Of a DNA stretch of 23,503 nucleotides, positions 9,401-17,714 are shown piece by piece. The DNA comes from an uncultured Bacteroidota bacterium (lineage in GTDB: Bacteria > Bacteroidota > Bacteroidia > Chitinophagales > Chitinophagaceae): NCBI GenBank assembly GCA_946479615.1, contig CAMLGR010000070.1:1-23503 (forward strand), given 5' to 3'. The notes below the pieces were generated by a model that saw only the letters and a program-made list of their open reading frames with translations, had not been told where the DNA came from and searched no databases. Position numbers and translations under genes: made by a program. The number at the start of each line of letters is the position of its first letter. Within the stretch, counting starts at the first letter, position 1.

Positions 9401-11568
9401 CCGATAGTACAGTGTACTACTGGCGGGTGGCTCCTGTGCCGGTAATAGGAGATACTACCTGGAACGCAGCTTCCTTTATTTATATCAACGGTGGAGAACA
9501 GGGGTATAACCAGTCACACCTGTACCAGCACTTTAAATCGCTGCGGAATAAAATATCACTTGATTCAGCTAATCGTAACTGGACCTTCCTTAATAAAAGC
9601 AATTTCATTTTTGCCAAGAATGGGGTATACCCGTATACTGCACCGGATGGAGCCTATTATACAGGAACTATCAACGACGTGGTAGGCTATATCGATCATG
9701 GTTGCGCCTATGATGAAATGATCTTTAATGTGATAGATCCTATTACGATGAAAGCATGGAAGAACGACTTTACCGCAGGAGTAGGTTTGTACCAGAGCGT
9801 AGGTACCTGCGGACTTCCCTATAACTTCCTGTTCCTGTTGAATACAGTAGCCTGGAGAAAAAAGATCATGGACTTCCTGGATGCCATTCCTGATGGAAAT
9901 TATATCCTTGTCCGTGGTAACGTAAACTATGTTCCTACCGGTAATACATATGCCAGTGTATGGAAAAGCGATGAAGCTGTCTGGGGACCAGGTAATTCAC
10001 TGTATCACCGTTTATTGAACCAGGGGTTTGAAAAAATCGATTCATTCAACCAGCCACGTTCATACATGATGCTGTACCGGAAAAACATGCAATCCGAATT
10101 TCCTACCAAATACTCGGTGAGCGATGGCATCTACGATGGAATTACCATCAATGCTGAAATATTCTCACCGGATAGTTTAGGATATATTGCTTCGCCTGTA
10201 TTCGGTCCGGCCAAAGCCTGGCACAATATGAAATGGAAAGGAAAAGCTGTCAGCAGCGATCCCGATCCAAATGTAGATAGTCCAACCATTGATATTGTTG
10301 GGATCGATAATGCCGGTGTGGAAACCATCCTTTTCCCGGGTGTAACCAGGGACCAGGAAAATGTAGATATCTCTTCTGTTTCAGTGGATCAGTATCCATA
10401 TATCAGGTTACGGATGAAGAATGTCGATTCGCTATACCATACGCCATTCCAGTTGAAATACTGGATGCTCACCTACGATCCGGCCCCGGAAGGCGCGATC
10501 GCTCCTAATCTTTATTTCACAACCAAAGACACGGTAGAAGTGGGAGAGCCATTCAATTTTGGTATGGGCTTCAAGAATGTCAGCAAGACCGATTTCGATA
10601 GCGTCAAAGTAAAACTGGTCATCACCGACAGGAACAATGTGGACCACGTGACCTACAGCAAATTGAAAAAATTAACTCCACAGGATACCCTGAAAATGAA
10701 TATGCAGGTGGATACAAGAAGTTTGTCGGGGCATAATACCGTGTTTGTCAGCTTCAACCCTGATTTTGCACAACCGGAACAATACCTCACCAACAACTAT
10801 GCATTCCGCAGCCTGTATGTAAAACCTGACAGTTTGAATCCGTTGCTTGATGTGACCTTCGACGGGCAGCATATCCTTAACAGGGATATCGTATCGGCGC
10901 GGCCGGCGATCATGATCAAACTGAAAGACGAAGCGAAATGGATGCCGCTGGACGATACTTCCTTCCTGGATGTGTCCGTTAAATTCCCGGATGGAGTAAC
11001 GCGCCGCATCAACTTCAGCAACAATACCGATACCCTGCAATTCCTGGCAGCGGGCCAGGCGCCTAATACGGATAATAGTGCTATTATCAATTTCAAACCT
11101 TATTTCTGGCAGGATGGAGAATATGAGCTTCTTGTAAGTGGTCGTGACGGAAGTGATAACTCGGCCGGCGCGATACAATACCGTGTAGCGTTCCAGATCT
11201 ATAACAAACCGATGATCTCGAACATGCTCAACTATCCGAATCCGTTTACAACATCTACAGCGTTTGTATTTACGATCACGGGTAGCCAGGTGCCGCAGAA
11301 TATACGGATACAGGTATTGACTATTACCGGTAAGATCGTGCGTGAGATCACCAAGGACGAACTGGGCCCATTACATATTGGACGTAACATAACAGAATTC
11401 AAATGGGATGGTACCGATCAATATGGTTCCAAACTCGCCAACGGTATCTACCTCTATAGGGTTATCACAAACCTTAACGGAAAATCGTTGGATAAATTCA
11501 AGGCTGAAAGCGCCCCAACCGATAAGTACTTTAACAACGGGTATGGTAAGATGTACCTGATGAGATAA
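6496..11568 (+). CDS. porU2: PorU2-like T9SS C25-family cysteine peptidase/sortase, with C-terminal sorting-type domain
   Basis: A 1690-residue secreted protein with signal peptide MKRILLLLFLAAAFSAKAQ. Domains in order: N-terminal beta region (about 20-395); gingipain-like C25 peptidase (about 400-785) with the catalytic pair in YFGHSSAS (His643) and MGCNAGNF (Cys673); CARDB-like domain (about 789-900); FN3-like part (about 905-1000); mixed beta region; second CARDB-like domain (about 1331-1440); and a C-terminal FlgD-Ig/T9SS-type domain from about 1576 (NYPNPFT ... NGIYLYRV). PorU proteins cut the C-terminal signal of T9SS cargo and attach it to lipopolysaccharide. Classical PorU is about 1150-1300 residues; the longer form with extra domains matches what is called PorU2 in other Bacteroidota. 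It lies 23 bp after porV, so the two are probably co-transcribed and partners. The family is secure; the split between PorU and PorU2 is inference from length. Confidence 0.85.
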   Translation: MKRILLLLFLAAAFSAKAQPYNNEWIDYSKTYYKFKVGANNLYRIRQATLASLGLGAVNADHFQLWRNGVQVPVYTSVQGAPLGSSDYIEFWGLMNDGKADSPMYREPEYQLSDKWSLQTDTSAYFLTVNTAGGNDRMVPTANNLAGNTLLPEPYYIHVDGRYYKDKMHPGRAEIVGDSYTYSASYDNGEGWTSGDIGPGSTLLVYVTQALAYTGAGAPVGVLRVNAAGNAVHARNFIVKMEGDSIGGQALNYYDAIKYSTTFNMSQFNQAFATIGITNQCPDANDRMVFSQVEIQYPHIFNFNNAINYTFDLPANPAGNYLEITSFGHSGVPPVLYDLTNHKRYVCDITNPSVVKVVLAPSAVDRKLVLVNETSGNIIDINSFQARNFVNYALPANQGDYLIITNSVLAGPLSGVDAIEDYRAYRSSAVGGSYNAKVYLVDELVDQFAYGIKMHPLSIRNFLRWARATYSMPLKDVFLVGKGLTYNQYRVNEIANPVLLSQLCLVPTFGYPAADNLLSAQGNSSVPLTPIARLSVINRAEITAYLNKVKQYEQLHQAAPSPTIADMAWHKNVVHVTGASDDVTTQILQTANEGFQRIIEDTLYGGKVYDFTKNSSESVQQLSGSQLASLFQEGLGLLTYFGHSSASTLEFNLDNPQNYNNAGKYPVMIVMGCNAGNFYNLNPARLSTKETVSEKYVLAPERGAVAFLASTHLGIVHYLDIYNTNFYQSMSYRNYGGTLGDIMKDAIEHVFATTTENDFYARFQCEEFTLHGDPALRSYYFAKPDYVIEEQLVKVSPSFISIADSSFNVNTAFMNIGKAPNKKLVVELKRTFPDLSVSIRRDTIDATRFRDSINYELKIVGTRDKGLNKITITLDPDNAIDETFETNNSITKEVYIYEDEVRPVYPYNLSIVNEQNPKLTVSTANAFAEVRNYIMQMDTTELFNSPLKATATTTSAGGVFDFNTPMTFTDSTVYYWRVAPVPVIGDTTWNAASFIYINGGEQGYNQSHLYQHFKSLRNKISLDSANRNWTFLNKSNFIFAKNGVYPYTAPDGAYYTGTINDVVGYIDHGCAYDEMIFNVIDPITMKAWKNDFTAGVGLYQSVGTCGLPYNFLFLLNTVAWRKKIMDFLDAIPDGNYILVRGNVNYVPTGNTYASVWKSDEAVWGPGNSLYHRLLNQGFEKIDSFNQPRSYMMLYRKNMQSEFPTKYSVSDGIYDGITINAEIFSPDSLGYIASPVFGPAKAWHNMKWKGKAVSSDPDPNVDSPTIDIVGIDNAGVETILFPGVTRDQENVDISSVSVDQYPYIRLRMKNVDSLYHTPFQLKYWMLTYDPAPEGAIAPNLYFTTKDTVEVGEPFNFGMGFKNVSKTDFDSVKVKLVITDRNNVDHVTYSKLKKLTPQDTLKMNMQVDTRSLSGHNTVFVSFNPDFAQPEQYLTNNYAFRSLYVKPDSLNPLLDVTFDGQHILNRDIVSARPAIMIKLKDEAKWMPLDDTSFLDVSVKFPDGVTRRINFSNNTDTLQFLAAGQAPNTDNSAIINFKPYFWQDGEYELLVSGRDGSDNSAGAIQYRVAFQIYNKPMISNMLNYPNPFTTSTAFVFTITGSQVPQNIRIQVLTITGKIVREITKDELGPLHIGRNITEFKWDGTDQYGSKLANGIYLYRVITNLNGKSLDKFKAESAPTDKYFNNGYGKMYLMR

Positions 11569-11591
11569 GACAAAAGTCAAATTCAAAAATC

Positions 11592-11637
11592 AAAAGTAAA
11601 AAGAGTGTTCCTGGTAAAGGGCACTCTTTTTACTTTT
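11592..11637. terminator. Strong bidirectional rho-independent-type terminator after porV-porU2, inside a word repeat
   Basis: A perfect 16-bp stem (11592-11607 and 11622-11637) closes a 14-nt loop. The core AAAAAGAGTG / CACTCTTTTT is followed by T-rich sequence. The flanks repeat the words TCAAAAGT / ACTTTTGA out to about 11574 and 11655, extending the inverted repeat imperfectly. It ends the T9SS operon 24 bp past the porU2 stop. Confidence 0.85.
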
Positions 11638-11644
11638 TAATTTC

Positions 11645-11652
11645 TACTTTTG
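11645..11652 (+). promoter_or_regulatory. Putative -7 element TACTTTTG for hscA
   Basis: A perfect TAnnTTTG match 10 nt before the hscA ATG implies a nearly leaderless transcript. It is part of the right flank of the word-type inverted repeat, so the match could be a by-product of the repeat vocabulary. No -33 TTTG is seen at the expected distance. Confidence 0.35.
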
Positions 11653-11662
11653 ACGTTTTATT

Positions 11663-13519
11663 ATGGCCAGAATCGGTATTAATCTTTCTACAGGCAGTTT
11701 ACAGAAAAAAGAAATGATCGTTGGTATCGACCTGGGCACCACGAACAGCCTTATTGCCATTATTCATCCCGACAGTAAAAAGCCGGTGGTCCTGAAAGAA
11801 TTTGATGGACATGCGCTGGTACCTTCTGTTATTCATTTCGATTCTGCTCATACCATCAGCGTGGGAGATGCCGCCCGCAAATACCTGGTCACCGATCCAG
11901 CTCATACTATCTTTTCTGTTAAAAGACTGATGGGAAAATCGTACAATGATGTACGCAACCAGGCATCTTTTTATGGCTACAGGATCATCGACGATAATAC
12001 AGAGAGCCTGGTAAAGATACAGGTCGGTACTGCTTTCTATTCACCGATCCAATTGTCGGCTTTTGTATTGAAAGAATTAAAAGCAAGAGCCGAACATATT
12101 TTAAAAACACCGGTAGGAAAAGCTGTTATCACTGTACCTGCTTATTTCAATGATGCACAACGGCAGGCTACACGCGATGCCGGTAAATTGGCCGGGCTGG
12201 ATGTTTTGCGCATTGTCAATGAACCCACTGCTGCCAGTCTTGCTTACGGGTTGGGGTTGAATAAAGAAGAAATAAAAACAGTAGCCGTATACGATCTGGG
12301 TGGCGGCACATTTGATATTTCCATCCTTCGTATCGCCGGGGGTGTATACGAAGTGCTTTCTACCAATGGCAATACCTTTCTTGGTGGTGATGACCTCGAC
12401 AGGGCCATCGTTGATCATTGGATAAAAAAAACGGCAATCAGCGGGCAGCAATGGAGCAGTAATAAAACGCTGATGCAGGAACTCCGCCTGCGGGCAGAAG
12501 AGGCTAAAATACACCTCAGTCAGTCGGATGAATATAATGGAAATGCAGCAGGATATAATTTGCAGTTAACAAAAACAGTATTTGAAGAGCTGGTATCTCC
12601 GTTGATCGATAAAACCATTGAATCCTGCATCAACGCGGTAAAAGATGCGGAGCTTACTATTGAAGACATCAATGAAGTAATCATGGTAGGAGGTTCTACC
12701 CGTGTGCCCTTGGTTAAAAAAAGAGTAAGCGGGTTTTTTAAAAAAGAACTGAATGATACTTTACATCCTGACGAAGTAGTTGCATTGGGCGCAGCTGTAC
12801 AGGCTGATATCCTCGCAGGAAACAACAAAGAATTATTATTACTGGATATTACTCCTTTGTCATTGGGCATCGAAACTATGGGTGGCCTGATGGATATACT
12901 GATTCCGCGTAACTCAAAAATCCCTTCCAAAGCATCGCGCCAGTATACGACACAGAAAGATGGACAGGGTAGTATGCGTATCGCCGTTTTCCAGGGAGAA
13001 AGAGACCTTGTAAAAGATAACCGCAAACTCGCTGAATTCAATTTAACAGGTATCCCGGGTATGCCAGCCGGCTTGCCCAAAGTAGAGATATCTTTCCTGG
13101 TCAATGCCGATGGAATACTATTGGTAAAAGCAAAAGAGCTTCGTAGTGGTATCGAACAAGCCATTGAAGTAAAACCACAATACGGGCTTACCGATAACGA
13201 AGTGGAAACAATGCTGCTCGAAGCTATTACTCATGCCAAAGAAGATATTCATACCCGAGCGCTGATAGAAGCGCGCACCGAAGCGGAACAAATGATCATG
13301 ACCACGCGCGATTTTATGGAGAAGAACAGGATCCATCTTACTCCGCCTGAAATCGAAGCTACGACAGCTGCGATCGGGCGTTTGCAATCCTCCATCAATA
13401 CAGAGGATAAAGATGTGATACAGGCAGATATTGAAAAACTAAATCAGCTATCAAGACCTTATGCCGAACGATTAATGGACCAGGCTTTAAAGCTGGCGTT
13501 GAAGGGGAAGAATATCTGA
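11663..13519 (+). CDS. hscA: Fe-S assembly chaperone HscA (Hsp70 family)
   Basis: A 618-residue Hsp70, the size of HscA (about 616) and shorter than DnaK (about 640). The nucleotide-binding domain begins after a short extension (INLSTGSLQ) with the phosphate-1 loop GIDLGTTNS (21-29). It contains [33 protein letters not shown], the phosphate-2 motif YDLGGGTFD and the adenosine motif [10 protein letters not shown]. The substrate-binding domain starts after the linker [14 protein letters not shown] and ends in a helical lid without a DnaK-type EEVD-like tail. The N-terminal extension and length favour HscA over DnaK. HscA with HscB moves [2Fe-2S] clusters from IscU to target proteins. No isc or hscB gene is adjacent here. 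It stands alone between a terminator and a convergent operon. Confidence 0.85.
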   Translation: MARIGINLSTGSLQKKEMIVGIDLGTTNSLIAIIHPDSKKPVVLKEFDGHALVPSVIHFDSAHTISVGDAARKYLVTDPAHTIFSVKRLMGKSYNDVRNQASFYGYRIIDDNTESLVKIQVGTAFYSPIQLSAFVLKELKARAEHILKTPVGKAVITVPAYFNDAQRQATRDAGKLAGLDVLRIVNEPTAASLAYGLGLNKEEIKTVAVYDLGGGTFDISILRIAGGVYEVLSTNGNTFLGGDDLDRAIVDHWIKKTAISGQQWSSNKTLMQELRLRAEEAKIHLSQSDEYNGNAAGYNLQLTKTVFEELVSPLIDKTIESCINAVKDAELTIEDINEVIMVGGSTRVPLVKKRVSGFFKKELNDTLHPDEVVALGAAVQADILAGNNKELLLLDITPLSLGIETMGGLMDILIPRNSKIPSKASRQYTTQKDGQGSMRIAVFQGERDLVKDNRKLAEFNLTGIPGMPAGLPKVEISFLVNADGILLVKAKELRSGIEQAIEVKPQYGLTDNEVETMLLEAITHAKEDIHTRALIEARTEAEQMIMTTRDFMEKNRIHLTPPEIEATTAAIGRLQSSINTEDKDVIQADIEKLNQLSRPYAERLMDQALKLALKGKNI

Positions 13520-13536
13520 TAAGAACAAATAATACC

Positions 13537-15219
13537 CTACTGCTCTCCTGGTTTGAATCCATCTTCAATTGTTGCGCCTCTAGGATAATACGTTTGGCAA
13601 CTATCATAAGCGCAGGGAACAGGCAGGCTTCCGCAAGGACTTCCTTTTTGAGGAATATGGATCGGAATAGAATTACAATTTAAAGTCACCGAAGGAGCAT
13701 TTTCGATACCTTTTGGTTCCAGCAACTGTGAAGACGAAAAATAATGCATGGTCCTGTACAAAGTGTAACCTGAAACAGAAGCTCCTGCTACTAAAATGCA
13801 GGCCATTGCGATCCTGCTCAAGTCCATTCTTTTCTCAATTTTCTTTTCTGACAGCCAGTGATAAAAAACAGTCACCGGGAAAGCAACCAGGAAGCCAAGA
13901 CCAAAACGGGGATCGGGCGCCTGCACGAACCAGAAAATAATACCTGCAACTTCACATAGAAGAAGAACTTTTATTTCCTTCCCGGATCGAAGTAACTGTT
14001 TTATCCGGGTAATGGCTATAATGAATGCCAGTATAACCAGTATCAAAATAAATTTATTCGTTATAGAAAGATGCTTCCACCAGTGCGGCATCCATTGAGG
14101 CATGGGTTGCTGCAGATCGATCTGTACCTGCTCCTTGCTTTCAGTGGTAAAGCCTTTGGCATAGCCGGTAATGTAATCCTTTTCAAGGACCGTCAGCTTT
14201 TTACTCAATTTCCAGTCAGCGGTAACTACATCCGGGAAAGAAGAAGGAAATACCAGGTAGCCTGAGCTTATTATATTTCTTGCAATAAACGGGAACAATA
14301 TAACAATGACCAAAAGACAACTTACCAGCAATTGCCTGATTTTTTTTTCTCTGTACAATTGGAAAAAAGCGAATATCGCAATGATGCCTGCAGGTAAAGC
14401 AGATAGTTTTAAGGTAATGGTAAAAAGGCTGAAAAGAATAATGATTGGCCAATTGGTAAATGACCGGCCGGTTGAATTTTTCAGGGTAAGCATATAAAAG
14501 ATGATCCCCAGAAAAATGGCGGCAATAAAATCAGGGCTCGCGGAGGCAAGTGCAAGCCGCACCTGCGTATAATCGAATAAGCTGATGAGCAGTAAGGCTA
14601 TTCCAAAGAAAGGTTTTATAGTCGTTATTCCCCGGCCAGGGTGTTTGTTTATTTCCAGTATTATAAAAAGGAAATACCAGGCAATAATGGTAAAACTTAT
14701 ATATGTTAAAGCAGCAGTGCCTAAAAACTTAAAACTGAAAACAGCACAGGCGATAAACCATAAGCCCTGGTAACCATAACGGGTATGCAGGTTCACAATA
14801 CCCGGGATCGCCTTGTATTTTTCTATCCATTCAATAGTTTGTGCGTGATAATATAATGTATCGGGATGATTAATGACGGACGATGATAGAACGAGCCCCA
14901 TCAGCAGGCAGGTGATCAACAGGAATATCGACGAGGCGTTGAGTTGATATCTTTTCCACTGCAACTTAGGTGGATGAAAGAGGAAAAACAAAACAGCAGG
15001 TATAAGGAGGAAGAGTTGCACCGCCCATCCACCAAGCGGCATCCATAAGGAAAGGATCGCCGCAAAGACAGTAATACCTGCAAAACCGATGGCACAAACA
15101 ATAACGAAAGGCAAAGAGCCCGTTGCCTGCTGTTTTTTATCTGAATAATGTAATATAAACAGGCCCCATGCCCGGCAAACGAGTGTAATATATAGGCATG
15201 CCAGCAGGGTGATGATCAT
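13537..15219 (-). CDS. Multi-pass membrane protein B, GT-C-like putative glycosyltransferase (paralogue of 16007-17686)
   Basis: A 560-residue inner-membrane protein with about ten or more hydrophobic segments and a C-terminal soluble tail of about 50 residues. The first large loop after helix 3-4 carries HPDTLYYHAQTIEWIEKY (118-135) and HTRYGY. Asp120 and His125 sit where GT-C enzymes place the catalytic acidic residue. Further motifs are RNIISSGY.VFPS (314-326), HWWKH and APDPRF (434-439). The tail holds four cysteines and PCAYD ... IEDGF. All these features recur at nearly the same positions in the neighbour at 16007-17686. GT-C proteins transfer sugars from polyprenyl-phosphate donors outside the membrane; that role is inferred. 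From memory, similar proteins are sometimes annotated as an uncharacterised LIC_10190-type membrane family; unverified. It starts 4 bp after the methyltransferase stop, so translation is probably coupled. Confidence 0.6.
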   Translation of the reverse strand: MIITLLACLYITLVCRAWGLFILHYSDKKQQATGSLPFVIVCAIGFAGITVFAAILSLWMPLGGWAVQLFLLIPAVLFFLFHPPKLQWKRYQLNASSIFLLITCLLMGLVLSSSVINHPDTLYYHAQTIEWIEKYKAIPGIVNLHTRYGYQGLWFIACAVFSFKFLGTAALTYISFTIIAWYFLFIILEINKHPGRGITTIKPFFGIALLLISLFDYTQVRLALASASPDFIAAIFLGIIFYMLTLKNSTGRSFTNWPIIILFSLFTITLKLSALPAGIIAIFAFFQLYREKKIRQLLVSCLLVIVILFPFIARNIISSGYLVFPSSFPDVVTADWKLSKKLTVLEKDYITGYAKGFTTESKEQVQIDLQQPMPQWMPHWWKHLSITNKFILILVILAFIIAITRIKQLLRSGKEIKVLLLCEVAGIIFWFVQAPDPRFGLGFLVAFPVTVFYHWLSEKKIEKRMDLSRIAMACILVAGASVSGYTLYRTMHYFSSSQLLEPKGIENAPSVTLNCNSIPIHIPQKGSPCGSLPVPCAYDSCQTYYPRGATIEDGFKPGEQ

Positions 15220-15223
15220 TGGT

Positions 15224-15967
15224 TTATTTTTTTATTCCTGTAACAATAACAGACAATCCTGCTTTCTTTAAAAACAACTGGTCGATCCATTTGACAACAG
15301 GAACAATCTTATTGAACAGGTTCATTTCTCCTTCCTGGAGCATTTTACTTCTGAAAATTTTGCCGGAGACCAGCCATCCTGCAATACCTGCAAAATTAAA
15401 ATGTCGTTTCATGGCGATATCGAAATGCTGTCCTCTTACCAGATCTTCCATCTGTCGTAAGCTGTATCTTCTGAAATGTCCCAGTTGCTTGTCAAGCCGG
15501 CAATATAACCATTGATAAGCCGGTGCGATGACGACCAGGTGACCGCCAGGCCGCAGGAGGAACCTGCAGTTTTTCAGGGCTGTTGCATCATCGGCAATAT
15601 GCTCGATCACATTTGACAGGATAATACTGTCCGATTGTTCTTTCAGATGACTATAAAAATTTTCAAAACCGGGATGTAAAAGGTCGATCGATAAGATGGT
15701 TTTTACATTCTTATTCCCGGAAAATCTTTTTTGCAATAATTCTACATAACTGCTATTGTAATCCGAAAGCATAACGGTAAAACCATTTGAGATCACGAGC
15801 GATGAAATATTGCCGATGCCGCTGCCGATCTCGAGCACATCTCCCTTCAGGTAAGGGCTGATGATAGAATAGACCCATTTATTAAAATGATCCGCATGGG
15901 CAATTACTTCCAGTGTATGCATGCCAACCGGATCTGTATTTCCCGATTCCGGTATCTCTTTTACCAT
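15224..15967 (-). CDS. Class I SAM-dependent methyltransferase of glycan/lipid-carrier clusters
   Basis: A 247-residue protein with the SAM-binding motif I VLEIGSGIGN (44-53), an acidic end of strand 2 (MLSDYN, about 66-71), ILSNVIEHIADD (116-127) for motif II/III, and RPGGHLVVIAP after strand 5. The signature LDKQLGHFRRYS (158-169) is typical of methyltransferases found beside or fused to dolichyl-phosphate-mannose-synthase-like GT2 enzymes in polysaccharide clusters. The likely substrate is a sugar or lipid-linked glycan, but no acceptor can be read. It lies between the two paralogous membrane proteins, 39 bp after one stop and 4 bp before the other start. A small-molecule (for example quinone) methyltransferase is less likely given the motif and context. 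Confidence 0.75.
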   Translation of the reverse strand: MVKEIPESGNTDPVGMHTLEVIAHADHFNKWVYSIISPYLKGDVLEIGSGIGNISSLVISNGFTVMLSDYNSSYVELLQKRFSGNKNVKTILSIDLLHPGFENFYSHLKEQSDSIILSNVIEHIADDATALKNCRFLLRPGGHLVVIAPAYQWLYCRLDKQLGHFRRYSLRQMEDLVRGQHFDIAMKRHFNFAGIAGWLVSGKIFRSKMLQEGEMNLFNKIVPVVKWIDQLFLKKAGLSVIVTGIKK

Positions 15968-16006
15968 AGTCTATAAATATATTATGCTTTACTAAAAAGC
16001 TATGAA

Positions 16007-17686
16007 TTATTTTTTAAGACGAAATCCATCCGCTATACTGTTGCCGCGGGCCTCGATCCGGGGGTCAGGAGCATAGGCGCAGGGTAACCGGGTATCATAG
16101 CAGCGCGGGTTCCAATTGTTCAATACTTTTCCTGGTATATAACAGTCGATAGTCCCTATCGATATTTTTTGCAAAGCAGGCGATGGCAGCCTGGATGGAT
16201 ACACCAGCCCGGGTATTTTATTTTCCTTTATTATCTTATTGGCAACGAACCCTGCTGTGACAACAAAAATAAAAGTCAATACAAGTACAGGTTTTAGGGC
16301 AAAGCGGTCAAGCGGTAACAAACCTGTAACAGACAGGCAAAAAATGAACATACCGATCAACAGGCAACCATAGATAAAACGTGGATCAGGGGCCACCAAA
16401 AACCATACTATGATCTGCGCAAAAACCGCGATCAATAAAATGCGTAGGGCAGGCGAAGATAAGATCGGACTTTTTCTGGTAACGAAAGGGAACAGGAGTA
16501 ACCCTGCTATGCCAGGAAAAAAAATGATCTTATCATAGGAGAACATATATCTTATCCAGGCTCTTGTCCATTGGGGGAAATTCATGGCCTCCGTTGTTTC
16601 CAATGTTGAGATGCCGGTATTGATCCTGTTATAATATTTGATATAACGTAATAACTCTGTAGTCTTCCCGGGATCGGCTTTCCAGTCAACTGAAAAAAAG
16701 TTAAAAGACATGGAAGGATAAAAAGGGTAGCCTGATAAAATTACATTCCGGGCAAGGAAGGGAAGCAACAAAAATGCCCCGATAGCCAGGGAAATGACGG
16801 CGGGTTTATAATCTTTATTTTTTACCAGGTAAAAGAAGGCAGCGACGGTCAATACCAGGATCGGGAAATTCATGATACGTACTGTAAAAAGATAAACGGG
16901 CCAGATGATCCACTCGACAGGCAGGCCCCTGATGCCTTTTACTTTTGCGGATACTGTCTCAATAAATAAAATAAACAATAAAAGAGTAGTGATATAATCG
17001 TAATTGGCAGTGGCGGCATTCCCTCTTATAAGCGGCCATGAGAATAAACCAATCAGTAATACGATGAGAGCTGAGATTTTTATATTGTTATTTTTTCCTG
17101 CAAGCAGTGTAAGCAGGTAAATGCCGAACCAGGCAGATAATAAGCTGTTCAGGGCCGTAAAATAATTCAGGTGATCTGTCTCTATATTGAAAAAAGCAAC
17201 CGTGGTAAACCACGATGAATTGAACGCAAATCGTTCGTGCAGGTGTACAAGCCCGGGCACACTGCCATATTCTTTTATCCATTTGATGGACTGAATATGA
17301 TAGCTTTCTGTATCATCCATCATAACCGGGCCGGCATTCAATAGCAATACAAGTATCCATATGGCACAGGCGGCGGGTATAAAGCCAGAAGGCAGTTTTT
17401 TTATTTCCCTGGTTATATAATCCAGGAAGCCGGAAAAGGAATGTCTGGATAACGCCAGGAGCAGCAGCAGTATAAAACAAATGATAGCCCGGGTGTATGC
17501 ATTGACCGGGCCGAATAATACAACTACCTGGCAAATGGCCGTAATGGCGATCAATCCAGTTACCAGGTATACAATGAGGGGTTTATTTTCTATATGTTTT
17601 TGAGGCAGGATAAAACGATAAAAAAGAAATCCTGAAGACAGAGCGGTAAACGTAATGATGATATGCAGCAGGATCAGCGTTAACAT
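16007..17686 (-). CDS. Multi-pass membrane protein A, GT-C-like putative glycosyltransferase (paralogue of 13537-15219)
   Basis: A 559-residue inner-membrane protein, one residue shorter than its paralogue and collinear with it. The first outer loop has MMDDTESYHIQSIKWIKEYG (122-141) with the DD pair at 124-125 and His130, then HERFAFN. Later motifs are RNVILSGYPFYPS (312-324) and APDPRF (431-436). The tail has three cysteines and PCAYAPDPR ... IADGF. The layout, an acidic loop between early helices and a periplasmic tail, suits a GT-C glycosyltransferase using a polyprenyl-phosphate sugar. The upstream GT2 gene, 28 bp away, could make that donor. The function is inferred; a transporter or ligase role in glycan export cannot be excluded. 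ATG at 17684-17686; no SD. Confidence 0.6.
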   Translation of the reverse strand: MLTLILLHIIITFTALSSGFLFYRFILPQKHIENKPLIVYLVTGLIAITAICQVVVLFGPVNAYTRAIICFILLLLLALSRHSFSGFLDYITREIKKLPSGFIPAACAIWILVLLLNAGPVMMDDTESYHIQSIKWIKEYGSVPGLVHLHERFAFNSSWFTTVAFFNIETDHLNYFTALNSLLSAWFGIYLLTLLAGKNNNIKISALIVLLIGLFSWPLIRGNAATANYDYITTLLLFILFIETVSAKVKGIRGLPVEWIIWPVYLFTVRIMNFPILVLTVAAFFYLVKNKDYKPAVISLAIGAFLLLPFLARNVILSGYPFYPSMSFNFFSVDWKADPGKTTELLRYIKYYNRINTGISTLETTEAMNFPQWTRAWIRYMFSYDKIIFFPGIAGLLLFPFVTRKSPILSSPALRILLIAVFAQIIVWFLVAPDPRFIYGCLLIGMFIFCLSVTGLLPLDRFALKPVLVLTFIFVVTAGFVANKIIKENKIPGLVYPSRLPSPALQKISIGTIDCYIPGKVLNNWNPRCYDTRLPCAYAPDPRIEARGNSIADGFRLKK

Positions 17687-17714
17687 GCAGGCATTAATAC
17701 AATTATTATATAAA

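Noticed and set aside
12520..13164. 214-codon frame antisense to hscA
   Set aside because: Ser-rich shadow frame opposite conserved Hsp70 sequence.
13520..13536. Terminator between hscA and the convergent membrane protein gene
   Set aside because: Only 17 bp with no hairpin; any terminator must overlap coding sequence.
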